A stretch of DNA of 64,000 nt from Dictyoglomus thermophilum H-6-12 (GTDB lineage Bacteria; Dictyoglomota; Dictyoglomia; Dictyoglomales; Dictyoglomaceae). Location of the stretch: assembly GCF_000020965.1 (NCBI RefSeq), contig NC_011297.1, forward strand, positions 1,894,525 through 1,958,524. Reading direction: 5' to 3'. Shown piece after piece: positions 8,620 to 18,090 of the stretch. The notes under the pieces were generated by a model. The model searched no databases and was not told the origin of the DNA. It worked only from the letters and a program-made list of their open reading frames with translations. A program made the position numbers and the translations under genes. Every line of letters starts with the position of its first letter. Within the stretch, counting starts at the first letter, position 1.

Positions 8620-8638
8620 GGACCATGCTCTAAGGTCC
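8620..8638 (+). other. 3'-UTR hairpin, inverted copy of the 5'-leader hairpin
   Basis: GGACCATGCTCTAAGGTCC folds locally as GGACC/GGTCC. It is also the near-exact reverse complement of 6719-6736 (GAGCATGGTCC pairs along 11 bases, GGACC along 5). It sits 18 nt after the binding-protein stop codon and 21 nt before the terminator. Confidence 0.5.
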
Positions 8639-8659
8639 TAATGTAAAGCCAGAAATATA

Positions 8660-8690
8660 AACCCCCCGGGCTTTCCGGGGGGTTATTTAG
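8660..8690 (+). terminator. Attenuating terminator between binding protein and permeases
   Basis: CCCCCCGG (8662-8669), loop GCTTT, CCGGGGGG (8675-8682), extended by two A-T pairs, is followed by TTATTTAGTTA. It is exceptionally GC-rich for this DNA. Lying inside the operon, it should end most transcripts after the binding-protein gene and let a fraction continue. Confidence 0.85.
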
Positions 8691-8731
8691 TTAGGAAATT
8701 TAAAGGAATGCAAAAGGAGGCTTAAGAGTAA

Positions 8732-9763
8732 ATGCCAAAAACAGCCATGAAACCCTTCCTAAAGTACATAGGTCGAAGACTCTTCTTCCTAATTCTCACC
8801 TATTTTGTAGCAATCACTATAATATTCATACTACCAAGAGCTATTCCAGGAAATCCATTAGCAGTTCTTCTCCAACGTATAGCAGTACAGGGAGCAAGCA
8901 ATCCAGAAACTATATCCAACGTACAAAAAACCATGATGGAAGAATTTGGGTTTAATAAACCTCTTCATGTTCAATACTTAAGTTTTTTAGGACGTCTTTT
9001 CAGAGGAGATCTCGGAACATCTATTCACTACTATCCAAAAAAATGTATCGATGTTTTAGCTCCCTTTATTCCATGGACTTTATTCTTGCTGATACCTGCA
9101 ACCCTAACTGCCTGGATTATTGGAAACACCCTTGGAGCAGTAGCTGGAAATAGGAGAGGGACATGGATTGATAATATAGTATTAAACTCTTCTCTCGTAA
9201 TTAGCCAAATCCCCTATTATTGGTTAGGAATGCTTCTCATTTATTTATTCGCTGTGAAATTAAATATTTTTCCCAACCAAGGTGGATACTCTCAAGGACT
9301 AATTCCAAGTTTTTCCCTTACTTTTATTCTTGATGTACTTTATCATTACATTCTTCCATTCCTCTCCATAGTAATTGCTGCTATAGGAGGCTGGGCTATT
9401 GGAACAAGACTCCTGGTTATATATGAATTAGATGCAGACTACACTGTTTTTGCTGTAAATTTAGGTATGAGAGACCGTACTGTTTTCAAATATGTATTTA
9501 GAAATATATTGTTACCCCAGATTACTGGTTTAGCCCTTAACTTAGGTTCTGCCCTGGGTGGTGCCCTAATAACGGAGCTTATTTTTAACTATCCTGGAAC
9601 AGGATACATTCTTTTTAGAGCCTTAAGTACCCTTGATTATCCATTAATTCAAGCTATTTTTGTCATCTTAATTGTGGCTATATATTTAGCCAATTTTATT
9701 GTTGATTTTGTATATGCCATTGTGGATCCAAGAATAAGATTAGGACAAGGAGAGGGAAGCTAA
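8732..9763 (+). CDS. ABC importer permease, DppB-like
   Basis: This 343-residue inner-membrane permease has about six hydrophobic segments. It starts with the DppB/OppB-type N-terminal helix (YIGRRLFFLILTYFVAITII). The cytoplasmic EAA-type loop that docks on the ATPases is near NLGMRDRTVFKYVFRNILLP. It forms the channel with the next permease. The ATG follows AAAGGAGG at 11 bases; the first codons (MPKTAMKPF) might be skipped for the next ATG at 8747. It is separated from the binding-protein gene by the terminator and from the next gene by one base. Confidence 0.9.
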   Translation: MPKTAMKPFLKYIGRRLFFLILTYFVAITIIFILPRAIPGNPLAVLLQRIAVQGASNPETISNVQKTMMEEFGFNKPLHVQYLSFLGRLFRGDLGTSIHYYPKKCIDVLAPFIPWTLFLLIPATLTAWIIGNTLGAVAGNRRGTWIDNIVLNSSLVISQIPYYWLGMLLIYLFAVKLNIFPNQGGYSQGLIPSFSLTFILDVLYHYILPFLSIVIAAIGGWAIGTRLLVIYELDADYTVFAVNLGMRDRTVFKYVFRNILLPQITGLALNLGSALGGALITELIFNYPGTGYILFRALSTLDYPLIQAIFVILIVAIYLANFIVDFVYAIVDPRIRLGQGEGS

Positions 9764-9764
9764 A

Positions 9765-10607
9765 ATGTGGAAAGAAATGATAAGACCATTATTTAAAAGC
9801 CCCAAATTTATAGTAGGCATAACCATTTTCTTATTAATTGTTTTAATGGCTATATTAGGTCCTATTGTTTATCCCAAGGATCCTAATTCCTTTGCAGGAA
9901 TGCCAGAACAACCTCCAAGCAAACAGTATCCATTAGGAACCGATACCTATGGAGGAGATCTATTAGCAAAAGTTCTAAATGGCACAAGGTCATCTCTATA
10001 TATAGGATTTTTAGTTGCAATTATCTCTATGAGTATAGGACTTCTTGTGGGAACCTTTTCTGCTATAAAAGGTGGGGTTGTTGATGACCTTTTGATGGGA
10101 CTTACTAATATAGTTCTAACAATACCAAGTATTCTTCTTGCTATACTTATTGCTAGTTATCTAAAAGTAAGAAGTTTAGAAGTTATCGCAATAATATTAG
10201 GAATACTTTCCTGGCCATGGTTTGCAAGGGCTATACGTGCTCAACTCATGAGCTTAATAAACCGAGAGTATGTATATCTCTCCAGACTTGCAGGATATGG
10301 AGACTTTAGAATTGCTATAGAAGACCTAATCCCTGCAATTGCAACATATACCTTCATGGCCTTTATCCTCTTTATTAACGGTGGTATATTAGGAGAGGCA
10401 GGATTAAGTCTTATTGGATTAGGACCTACAAAAGGCGTAACCTTAGGAGTAGTTCTTCAGTGGGCAGTGTTGATGGAAGCAATAAGAAGAGGACTTTGGT
10501 GGTGGTTTATTCCCCCTGGCGTCATTATAGTTGCCCTCACTTCTTCTCTATTAATAATCACTACAGCAATGGACGAAGTATTCAATCCAAAGTTAAGAGA
10601 GAGGTGA
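9765..10607 (+). CDS. ABC importer permease, DppC-like
   Basis: This 280-residue membrane protein is the second permease. It has the DppC/OppC N-terminal helix, the family motif KQYPLGTDTYGGDLLAKVL after it, and an EAA-loop near LAGYGDFRIAIEDLIPAIATY. The C-terminal segment GLSLIGLGPTKGVTLGVVL matches the usual family pattern. It starts one base after the stop of the DppB-like gene, with an AGGAGAGG site inside the end of that gene, so the two are translationally coupled. Confidence 0.9.
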   Translation: MWKEMIRPLFKSPKFIVGITIFLLIVLMAILGPIVYPKDPNSFAGMPEQPPSKQYPLGTDTYGGDLLAKVLNGTRSSLYIGFLVAIISMSIGLLVGTFSAIKGGVVDDLLMGLTNIVLTIPSILLAILIASYLKVRSLEVIAIILGILSWPWFARAIRAQLMSLINREYVYLSRLAGYGDFRIAIEDLIPAIATYTFMAFILFINGGILGEAGLSLIGLGPTKGVTLGVVLQWAVLMEAIRRGLWWWFIPPGVIIVALTSSLLIITTAMDEVFNPKLRER

Positions 10608-10612
10608 TAAAA

Positions 10613-11608
10613 ATGAAAGGAACTTTGATAATTAGCTTAGATAACGTAAAAGCTTACTATGCAAGAGGAGATGCTTATGTAAAAGCAGTAGATGGAGTTA
10701 CCCTAAATGTATACAAGGGGGAAGTAGTGGGTATTGTAGGAGAAAGCGGATCAGGAAAGTCAACTCTTTCCAACGTGATGATAATGAATATTAAAAAACC
10801 CCTAACTTTTATTGATGGAAAGGTAACTTTGAACGTAGGAGCAGACTTTTTAGAATTAAATAAAATGCCAAGACAAGAACTCCAAAAAATTATTTGGGGA
10901 AGAGAAACCTCTATAGTCCCTCAATCTGCTATGAATGCCCTCATGCCTACTAAAAAGATAAGAGACTTTATATCGGATTTAGTTAAAGACCACTTCGAAA
11001 GAGCTCTAAATGAGGAAGAAATAATAGAAAGAGCAAAACAAAGATTTACTGATGTAGGAATAAGCCCTAATGACATATATAGATATCCTTTTGAACTTTC
11101 GGGAGGAATGAGACAAAGAGCTGTAATAGCCATCGCAACTCTTCTAAATCCAAGGCTTCTTATATGTGATGAGCCTACATCTGCTTTAGATGTAGCAAAT
11201 CAAAAGTTAGTATTAAAAACCTTGGAACAACTTAGAAGAAGAGAAATTGTCGAATCCATTGTCTTTATAACCCACGATATCGCTACAGTAAGACAAATTG
11301 CAACCAGAATGGTGGTTATGTATGCTGGAAAAATAGTCGAAGTTAGCCCCGTAGAAGATATTATTAAAGAACCATTACATCCTTATTCAAAAGGTCTACT
11401 ACTTTCAGTAGTGACCCCTGAGCCTGAGATTAAAAAACGTGGAATATCATACATCCCAGGAACTCCTCCTGACCTTGCTAATCCTCCCGTAGGATGCAGA
11501 TTCCACACAAGATGTCCTTACAAGATGCCTATCTGTGAAGAACAAGAACCTCCCCTTAAGAAGGTAGATACCAATAGAGAAGTAGCATGTTTTCTATTTA
11601 ATAAATGA
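10613..11608 (+). CDS. ABC importer ATPase, DppD/OppD-like
   Basis: This 331-residue ATPase powers the importer. Walker A is [11 protein letters not shown], the ABC signature is ELSGGMRQRAVIA, and Walker B is LLICDEPTSALD. The C-terminal oligopeptide-type extension carries a cysteine cluster (GCRFHTRCPYKMPIC, then a further Cys near the end) that in OppD/DppD-like proteins binds an iron-sulphur cluster. The open frame runs upstream into the permease gene, but the true start is the ATG at 10613, five bases after that gene's stop, with GAGAGGTGA in front. Confidence 0.9.
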   Translation: MKGTLIISLDNVKAYYARGDAYVKAVDGVTLNVYKGEVVGIVGESGSGKSTLSNVMIMNIKKPLTFIDGKVTLNVGADFLELNKMPRQELQKIIWGRETSIVPQSAMNALMPTKKIRDFISDLVKDHFERALNEEEIIERAKQRFTDVGISPNDIYRYPFELSGGMRQRAVIAIATLLNPRLLICDEPTSALDVANQKLVLKTLEQLRRREIVESIVFITHDIATVRQIATRMVVMYAGKIVEVSPVEDIIKEPLHPYSKGLLLSVVTPEPEIKKRGISYIPGTPPDLANPPVGCRFHTRCPYKMPICEEQEPPLKKVDTNREVACFLFNK

Positions 11609-11619
11609 GGTGAGAGAAG

Positions 11620-12444
11620 ATGGCACTGTTAGAAGTTAAAAATTTAAACAAAATATATGAGGTTGGCTTATTCGTAAGAAGACAGGTTCATGCTGTAAAA
11701 AATGTAAATTTCTCTGTAGAAAGAGGAGAAATAATTTCCCTTGTGGGAGAAAGTGGCTCTGGAAAAACAACCACCGCAAAAATGATATTAAGAATTGAAA
11801 AACCAACATCAGGGGATATCATTGTAGAAGGCATAAATGTATGGAAAGACATAAAAACAGTGGAAGATAAGAAAAATTACTACAGAAAAGTGCACGCAGT
11901 ATTCCAAGATCCCTTTGCAAGTTATAACCAATTTTACCCCATTGATAGAATATTACATCAAGCTCTAAGACTTATAGATGTAGATCCCCAAAATCCAAAA
12001 TCAAAAGAATTAATAGAAGAGGCATTAAGGCATGTAGGATTAGAGCCTAAAAATATTCTTGGAAAGTATCCTCACCAGCTTTCTGGAGGAGAAAAACAAA
12101 GAATAATGATCGCAAGATGCTGGTTATTAAAACCATCTCTTGTTATAGCAGACGAACCTGTATCTATGATCGATGCATCAACCCGTGGTGGTATAATCAA
12201 ACTCTTTGAAAATCTAAGAGATGAAGCAGGAACATCAGTCATATTTATTACCCATGATATGGGACTTGCTTATTATATTTCAAATCGAATATTCATAATG
12301 TATAAAGGAGAAATAGTAGAAACAGGAACACCTGATGAAATAATTTCTAATCCAAAGCATGATTACACTAAGAATCTTATTGGAAGTATACCGACTCTAT
12401 ATAAAAAGTGGGAAGATATAGGAGAACTTGAAACTCGAGTATAA
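11620..12444 (+). CDS. ABC importer ATPase, DppF/OppF-like
   Basis: This 274-residue partner ATPase has Walker [13 protein letters not shown], signature [14 protein letters not shown] and Walker [15 protein letters not shown]. The Q-loop is in [14 protein letters not shown], and the DPFASYNP-like text is characteristic of OppF-type subunits. It lacks the long cysteine-containing tail of its partner. The ATG follows GAGGTGAGAGAAG, eleven bases after the upstream gene. A terminator follows at once. Confidence 0.9.
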   Translation: MALLEVKNLNKIYEVGLFVRRQVHAVKNVNFSVERGEIISLVGESGSGKTTTAKMILRIEKPTSGDIIVEGINVWKDIKTVEDKKNYYRKVHAVFQDPFASYNQFYPIDRILHQALRLIDVDPQNPKSKELIEEALRHVGLEPKNILGKYPHQLSGGEKQRIMIARCWLLKPSLVIADEPVSMIDASTRGGIIKLFENLRDEAGTSVIFITHDMGLAYYISNRIFIMYKGEIVETGTPDEIISNPKHDYTKNLIGSIPTLYKKWEDIGELETRV

Positions 12445-12461
12445 AATTCCTTATAGAATAG

Positions 12462-12496
12462 AAAGGGGAGAGCAAACAAATTTCTCTCCCCTTTTT
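12462..12496 (+). terminator. Intrinsic terminator after the ABC importer genes
   Basis: GGGGAGAG (12465-12472) pairs with CTCTCCCC (12484-12491), extended by A-T pairs and followed by TTTTT. It precedes the GH3 ribosome-binding site, so beta-glucosidase expression depends on read-through or on an unrecognised promoter. Confidence 0.85.
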
Positions 12497-12526
12497 ATTA
12501 GAATTATTAGTCAAGGAGGTAAACAA

Positions 12527-14776
12527 ATGGAGAAGGATATTAAAAAGCTTATATCTCAAATGACTCTTGAAGAAAAAGCAAGTCTCTGCTCTGGACTTGA
12601 CTTTTGGCATACAAAACCCATTGAAAGGCTTGGCATACCATCCATAAGAATGTCGGATGGTCCCCATGGACTTAGAAAAGAAGAAACTATGTTCAGCAAA
12701 ACAGTACCTGCAACATGTTTCCCTACTGCAGTGACAATAGCTGCTTCTTGGGATAAGTTGCTTGCTGAAAAGATGGGAAAAGCCATAGGTGAAGAGTGTC
12801 AGGCTGAGAATGTACAGATACTACTTGGTCCTGGAATAAATATGAAAAGATCCCCTCTATGTGGAAGAAATTTTGAATATTACTCTGAAGACCCAATACT
12901 TGCAGGAGAGCTTGCAGCCCACTTTATAAAAGGAGTACAAAGTCAAGGAGTAGGAACCTCTCTTAAACACTTTGCTGCCAACAATCAAGAACACCGAAGA
13001 CTTACTGTTGACGCTATAATTGATGAAAGAACATTAAGAGAAATCTATCTCACTGCTTTTGAAAAGGCAGTAAAAGAAGCAAAGCCCTGGACCGTAATGT
13101 GCTCTTACAATAAAGTAAATGGGACTTATGCCTCAGAGAATGAATTTCTCCTTACAAAAGTGCTAAGAGAGGAGTGGGGATTTGAGGGATTTGTAGTATC
13201 CGATTGGGGAGCAGTAAACGATAGAGTAAAAGGACTTGCTGCAGGACTTGATCTTCAAATGCCCTACGATGGCGGAAATGGAGATAAAAAGATTATAGAG
13301 GCAGTCAAAAGTGGTAAACTTCCTGAGGAAGTCTTGGACAGAGCAGTAGAAAGAATCCTTAAAATAGTGTTTAAAGCAATAGAGAATAAAAAAGAAAATG
13401 CCACATATGATAAAGAGGCTCATCACAAACTTGCAAGAGAGATAGCAAGAGAATGTTTTGTACTTCTTAAGAACGAAAATAATATCCTTCCTTTAAAGAA
13501 AGAGGGAAAGATAGCCTTAATAGGTGCCTTTGCTAAGAAACCTCAAATACAAGGAGGAGGAAGCGCTCATGTAAATCCTACCAGGGTAGACGATGCAGTA
13601 GAGGAAATAAAGAAACTTGTGGGAGATAAAGTAGAAATTCTTTATGCAGATGGATACCATATAGAAAAGGATGATGTAGATGAAAAACTTATAGAAGAAG
13701 CAAAAGAGATTGCCAAAAAAGCAGATGTAGTAGTAATTTTTGCAGGACTCCCTGAGAGATATGAATCGGAGGGATTTGATAGACCTCATATGAAGATGCC
13801 TGAAAGCCATAATAGATTAATAGAGGAAGTTGCAAAAGTAAATAGCAATCTTGTAGTTGTACTAAGTAATGGAGCTCCTATAGAGATGCCATGGGTGGAT
13901 AAACCAAAAGCAATCCTCGAAACCTACAGAGGAGGACAAGCTTGGGGAGGAGCAGTAGCTGATGTACTCTTCGGAGTAGTAAACCCCTCTGGTAAACTTC
14001 CAGAAAGTTTTCCTAAGAAATTGAGTGATAATCCTTCTTACTTATTCTTCCCAGGAGAAGACGATAGATCAGAGTATAGAGAGGGTATATTTATAGGATA
14101 CAGATACTATGATAAGAAAGAGATGGAAGTATTATTCCCCTTTGGCTATGGTCTTTCATACACTACTTTTGAATATTCTGATTTAAAACTTGATAAGAAA
14201 GAGATGAAAGATGATGAAGTACTCAAAGTTAGTGTAAAGGTGAAAAATACAGGAAAAGTAAAAGGGAAAGAGATAGTACAACTTTACGTAAGAGATGTAA
14301 AAAGTAATTATATAAGGCCTGAAAAAGAACTAAAAGGATTTGAGAAAGTAGAACTCGAGCCAGGAGAAGAAAAAGAAGTGGTATTTTATCTTGATAAGAG
14401 AGCCTTTGCCTTTTACAACATAGACATAAAAGATTGGTATGTGGAAGACGGAGAGTTTGAAATACTAATTGGAAAATCATCAAGAGACATTGTATTAAAA
14501 GATAAAGTATTCGTAAAATCTACCACAAAGATAAAAAGACATTACCATATTAATTCAACCATCGGGGACATCATGAGCGATCCAGAGGCATCTGCCAAGT
14601 TTAAGCACATATTAGAGCAATTTGCAAGTGCTTTCCCTGCCTTCTCTTCTGAAGAAGCAATTATGAATTTTGCAGAAATGATGAAATACATGCCATTAAG
14701 AAATCTCATTCATTTTGGACAAGGGAAATTTACAGAAGAAATGTTAGAAAACCTATTAAAAGAAATAAATAGCTAA
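12527..14776 (+). CDS. Family 3 glycoside hydrolase, beta-glucosidase
   Basis: This 749-residue cytoplasmic enzyme (no signal peptide) has the GH3 N-terminal barrel, the alpha/beta sandwich and a fibronectin-III-like domain (about 560-680). The nucleophile is D226 in GFVVSDWGA. Other GH3 hallmarks are [11 protein letters not shown] (113-123) and KHFAANNQE (147-155). The acid/base glutamate is probably in ESEGFDR (413-419). A helical tail of about 75 residues follows the FnIII domain. The long open frame starts upstream, but AAGGAGGT six bases before ATG 12527 fixes the start. It would hydrolyse oligosaccharides brought in by the preceding importer. Confidence 0.92.
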   Translation: MEKDIKKLISQMTLEEKASLCSGLDFWHTKPIERLGIPSIRMSDGPHGLRKEETMFSKTVPATCFPTAVTIAASWDKLLAEKMGKAIGEECQAENVQILLGPGINMKRSPLCGRNFEYYSEDPILAGELAAHFIKGVQSQGVGTSLKHFAANNQEHRRLTVDAIIDERTLREIYLTAFEKAVKEAKPWTVMCSYNKVNGTYASENEFLLTKVLREEWGFEGFVVSDWGAVNDRVKGLAAGLDLQMPYDGGNGDKKIIEAVKSGKLPEEVLDRAVERILKIVFKAIENKKENATYDKEAHHKLAREIARECFVLLKNENNILPLKKEGKIALIGAFAKKPQIQGGGSAHVNPTRVDDAVEEIKKLVGDKVEILYADGYHIEKDDVDEKLIEEAKEIAKKADVVVIFAGLPERYESEGFDRPHMKMPESHNRLIEEVAKVNSNLVVVLSNGAPIEMPWVDKPKAILETYRGGQAWGGAVADVLFGVVNPSGKLPESFPKKLSDNPSYLFFPGEDDRSEYREGIFIGYRYYDKKEMEVLFPFGYGLSYTTFEYSDLKLDKKEMKDDEVLKVSVKVKNTGKVKGKEIVQLYVRDVKSNYIRPEKELKGFEKVELEPGEEKEVVFYLDKRAFAFYNIDIKDWYVEDGEFEILIGKSSRDIVLKDKVFVKSTTKIKRHYHINSTIGDIMSDPEASAKFKHILEQFASAFPAFSSEEAIMNFAEMMKYMPLRNLIHFGQGKFTEEMLENLLKEINS

Positions 14777-14806
14777 AAATAACCTATTAAGATAGAAATT
14801 GATATA

Positions 14807-14844
14807 ATAAGGAGGAGCCTTTTGGTCTCCTCCTTATTTTTTTA
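14807..14844 (+). terminator. Intrinsic terminator after the beta-glucosidase gene
   Basis: ATAAGGAGGAG pairs with CTCCTCCTTAT around a CCTTTTGGT loop, followed by TTTTTTT. It closes the importer and GH3 operon. Confidence 0.9.
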
Positions 14845-14869
14845 GATTTAAAAATAGGGGGTAATTAAA

Positions 14870-15277
14870 ATGCAAGTTAAGGGAAGACCTGCAACTGTTT
14901 GGTTATCTCTCCCATCAGATCTTCTTGTAGGAGAAAGCACTTTAGAGGTAGAAGGAGACCTTCTTATAGAGAGAAGAAAAGTATTTTTTGAGGAAAGAAA
15001 AACCTATCTTCTTATTAAAGAAATAGAAGGGGTAGAAATAACCCAGAAGGGAGACAAGATATTTTCCTTTCTCTTCATGGCCTTTGTAGTAGGAAGACTA
15101 TACATTCTATCTTTAATTTCTCTCTTAATATATCTCTTATGGAGGCCTACTTTTCTTATAATTCATGGTAAGAATTTGCAAATTGGAATCTCCATTCCCA
15201 GTAAAGATCTTAAACCCTACGAAGAATTTGCAGAATTTTTATTAGAAAAGAGGAGGGGGATAAATTATGAAAGATAA
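14870..15277 (+). CDS. Small membrane protein of unknown function
   Basis: This 135-residue protein has a hydrophobic hairpin at about 67-90 flanked by short beta-rich stretches on both sides. The overall form (LPSDLLVGESTLEVEGDLLI, then KEIEGVEI) resembles a bacterial PH-like domain interrupted by membrane segments, but I would not assign a family. It starts with ATG after TAGGGGGT. Its last codons overlap the start of the DUF362 gene by 11 bp, so the two are probably co-translated. Confidence 0.65.
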   Translation: MQVKGRPATVWLSLPSDLLVGESTLEVEGDLLIERRKVFFEERKTYLLIKEIEGVEITQKGDKIFSFLFMAFVVGRLYILSLISLLIYLLWRPTFLIIHGKNLQIGISIPSKDLKPYEEFAEFLLEKRRGINYER

Positions 15278-16316
15278 GAAAACATATCTTACCCTTGGTT
15301 TAGGTGCTCTTTTTCTAATTTCTCAAAGTTTATCAAAAGGACAGGATATCTTAAAAGAAAATTCCTTATTTAAAATCTCTGAAAAAAATAGGGTTTACAT
15401 TGCCAAAAACAACATTGAACTAATAAATCAAGAAAAAAGAATCCCCGAAGTTGTAGATGTAGGAGTTGCTAAAGAAGAGAATATACGTAAATCAGTGAGA
15501 AAAGCAGTGGAACTTTGTGGAGGAATGAGCTTTATAAAGCCTGGAGATACTGTGTTGATCAAACCAAATGTTAATTCCAATGATCCCTATCCAGGCACTA
15601 CAAACCCAGAAGTTTTAGCAGAAGTGATTGAAATGGTAAAAGAAAAAGGAGCGAAAAGAATAATTGTTGCAGACTCCTCAGGAATTCCCTGGCCCAATAC
15701 TCTAAAAAACATGGAAACTACAGGGATATTGGCAGTTGCCAAAAAAGCAGGCATAGAAGTCTACTCTTTAGATAACATGGAATGGATTTGGGTAAAACCA
15801 GAAGGCTTAAAATATTGGAGCAGAGGCTTCAGAATACCAAAGCTTGTAAAAGAAGTAGATCATATCATAAATGTGGCAGTAGTAAAGACCCATTCTATAG
15901 CTGACTTCACAATGTCTTTGAAAAATTTTGTAGGATTCATTCACAGAGAGGATAGAATACTAATGCATAGCTCAAGATATCTAAAAGAGATGATTGGAGA
16001 ATTAAATACCGCCTTTAGTCCCTCTTTAAACATACTTGATGCCTCAAAGGTTTTTGTAAGAGGAGGACCTGCAAAGGGAGAGGAAAGAGAGGTAGGAATG
16101 ATTATAGCCTCTACTGATAGAATTGCCTGCGATATTACTGGCTTATCTTTATTAAAACTCCTTGGTACTACTCCAGAGATCCAAAATAAAAACATGTGGG
16201 AACATCCTCAGATAAAGAGAGCAATAGAACTTGGTGTAGGTATAAATAATCCTGAATTAATCAACCTAAAAACTTCTAATGTAGACAGGGAAAAACTAAT
16301 ACTAAGAATAAAATGA
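15267..16316 (+). CDS. Membrane-anchored DUF362 protein
   Basis: This 349-residue protein has an N-terminal hydrophobic segment (about 7-24) that looks like a signal anchor, then a DUF362 domain. Family marks are FIKPGDTVLIKPNVN, TNPEVLAEVIEMVKEKGAK, ADSSG, and VVKTHSIADFTMSLKNFVGF. DUF362 proteins often carry a ferredoxin domain; none is present here, and the function of the family is poorly known. It overlaps the preceding small membrane-protein gene, with a GAGGAGGGGG site. The pair may form one envelope-associated module. Confidence 0.8.
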   Translation: MKDKKTYLTLGLGALFLISQSLSKGQDILKENSLFKISEKNRVYIAKNNIELINQEKRIPEVVDVGVAKEENIRKSVRKAVELCGGMSFIKPGDTVLIKPNVNSNDPYPGTTNPEVLAEVIEMVKEKGAKRIIVADSSGIPWPNTLKNMETTGILAVAKKAGIEVYSLDNMEWIWVKPEGLKYWSRGFRIPKLVKEVDHIINVAVVKTHSIADFTMSLKNFVGFIHREDRILMHSSRYLKEMIGELNTAFSPSLNILDASKVFVRGGPAKGEEREVGMIIASTDRIACDITGLSLLKLLGTTPEIQNKNMWEHPQIKRAIELGVGINNPELINLKTSNVDREKLILRIK

Positions 16317-16322
16317 AGTTTA

Positions 16323-16331
16323 TGCTATAAT
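16323..16331 (+). promoter_or_regulatory. Extended -10 promoter of the GH20 gene
   Basis: TGCTATAAT is a perfect extended -10 element (TGn-TATAAT) just after the DUF362 stop codon. There is no good -35, which extended -10 promoters tolerate. The predicted transcript starts near 16338, giving a leader of about 36 nt with GAAAGGGG. Confidence 0.6.
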
Positions 16332-16373
16332 AAGTAAACAAAGATTACTATTTGAAAGGGGTTAAAGAAAAAG

Positions 16374-18089
16374 ATGAATAAGATATTCATAGTGCCAGAG
16401 CCTAAAAGATTAGAGTTTAAAGGAAGATGGTTTGAATTTAAAGGCTTTGAAAATTTCCCAGAATTCTTAAGTCAAGAGTTTAAAGTTCCCAAGGGGAATT
16501 TAAGAATAAAAAAGATTGAAAAAGAAGGAAATGGTATAGAAATAAAAGAAAACGAGATATTAATATGGGGAGATGAAAATGTAGCCTATGCAACCCTTAT
16601 TCAACTTTTAACGCAAAACCCCAATAAACTTCCAGAAGCAATAATAGAAGAAGAATTCTCTTTTAAATTCCGTGGCTACCATTTGGACATTGCACGAGGA
16701 GGAGTTCCTCATTTAAAGGAATTCAAGAGAATTTTAAGATGGTTATTCCTCCTCAAGTATAATTACTTTGCTATTTACTTTGAAGATCTCTTTCCGTGGG
16801 AAAAATATCCAGAGATTGGAGCCTTAAGAGGAAGACTTACAAGGGAGGAATTAAAAGAAATAATAAGCTATGCCCAAAAATTAAATATAGAGGTGTTTCC
16901 TTCTCTTGAGCTCTGTGGCCACATGGAAAATATTTTAGTGCTTCCTAATTTTATGAAGTTTAGTGAGTGGCATAGACCCGAAGAAGGATGTATAGACCTC
17001 TCTAATGAAGAAGCAAAGAATTTTACCTATGATCTTTTAGAAGAGGTAATAAATTTCTTCCCTTCAAAGTACATTCATATAGGTGGAGATGAAACCTGGG
17101 CTCTTGGAAGAGGACGAAGTCTTGATAAAGATGGAGTATTTAAAGGGCCAGAGCTTTTTGAGATGCACCATAGAAATCTAATCTACAAAGTAAAAGAAAA
17201 GGGAAAAATCCCCATGGTATGGGGAGATATGTTAACAGGCATGTATTTAAGAGAGGAAGAAAAAGAAAGATGGAAGATTGTGCTTGAAAGTGACATATGG
17301 GATGAAACCATAATAGCTAATTGGGATTATACTCACCTTCCTCAAGAACATTTCCTAAACAAGATAAATATGTTTGGTAAAAGAAAAGAAAGGGAGATTG
17401 CTTGTCCAGGGCTTTCCAATTGGAACAGATTCTATCCTAATTTTGATGTTGCTCTGGCCAATATCACAAACTTTCTAATTCCTGCCAAAAAGGAAAAACT
17501 TATTGGTTTTCTTCTTACTTCTTGGGGAGATGATGGGGCAGAATGCCTATACTCCTTCTTAGATCCACTCATATTGGCCACCATGGAAATAGCAGAGGGA
17601 AATAAAGATTGGGAAGAAAAATGGATCTCTTTAAGAGGTGAGAGTAGAGAGATTCTTGAAGTAAGAAAAACCTTAGGCCAAAACGACATAGCAGAAACCA
17701 TTAAACATGTATTCTTAGGAGATCAGATGTATAGACATGCTACCGAACTATTAAAGGATAGAGAAAGAAAACCCACTGGAGATTTCTGGGCAGATTATTA
17801 CCTGGAAATGACCAATCTTCTTTCCAATAAAGAAAAACTCAAAAAGAAATATGAAGAAGTTTTTGAGACCATTTCTCAGGCAAATCTACCTGAAGATTTG
17901 GCACTTATAAGAGATATGTTAAAGATTTCCATTGATAGAATTAATGGAAGATTAAAATTCTCAGAATTTGCCAGTTTTGGCAACAAATATGCTGAATTAT
18001 GGCTCTCCGAAAGGAAAAAAGAAAATTTAGAGAAAGTAATAACCAAAGTCTATGGAGCAGGAGGAAGAGCAGATTTAGAAATCTATTAA
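16374..18089 (+). CDS. Family 20 glycoside hydrolase, beta-N-acetylhexosaminidase-like
   Basis: This 571-residue protein has a GH20b-like N-terminal domain (about 1-90) and a catalytic barrel. The GH20 hallmark HIGGDETW supplies the catalytic pair D239-E240; RGYHLDIARGGVP (100-112) opens the barrel. The enzyme should release terminal N-acetylhexosamine by substrate-assisted catalysis. No signal peptide is present, so it works on imported oligosaccharides or recycled wall fragments. The C-terminal third is helical. It converges on nagA, which acts later on the phosphorylated product. Confidence 0.87.
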   Translation: MNKIFIVPEPKRLEFKGRWFEFKGFENFPEFLSQEFKVPKGNLRIKKIEKEGNGIEIKENEILIWGDENVAYATLIQLLTQNPNKLPEAIIEEEFSFKFRGYHLDIARGGVPHLKEFKRILRWLFLLKYNYFAIYFEDLFPWEKYPEIGALRGRLTREELKEIISYAQKLNIEVFPSLELCGHMENILVLPNFMKFSEWHRPEEGCIDLSNEEAKNFTYDLLEEVINFFPSKYIHIGGDETWALGRGRSLDKDGVFKGPELFEMHHRNLIYKVKEKGKIPMVWGDMLTGMYLREEEKERWKIVLESDIWDETIIANWDYTHLPQEHFLNKINMFGKRKEREIACPGLSNWNRFYPNFDVALANITNFLIPAKKEKLIGFLLTSWGDDGAECLYSFLDPLILATMEIAEGNKDWEEKWISLRGESREILEVRKTLGQNDIAETIKHVFLGDQMYRHATELLKDRERKPTGDFWADYYLEMTNLLSNKEKLKKKYEEVFETISQANLPEDLALIRDMLKISIDRINGRLKFSEFASFGNKYAELWLSERKKENLEKVITKVYGAGGRADLEIY

Positions 18090-18090
18090 A

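Noticed and set aside
10460-10612. 51-codon N-terminal extension of the DppD-like ATPase
   Set aside because: The extension is a different reading frame of the DppC-like permease gene. The ATG at 10613 has a good ribosome site and starts at the usual position for the family.
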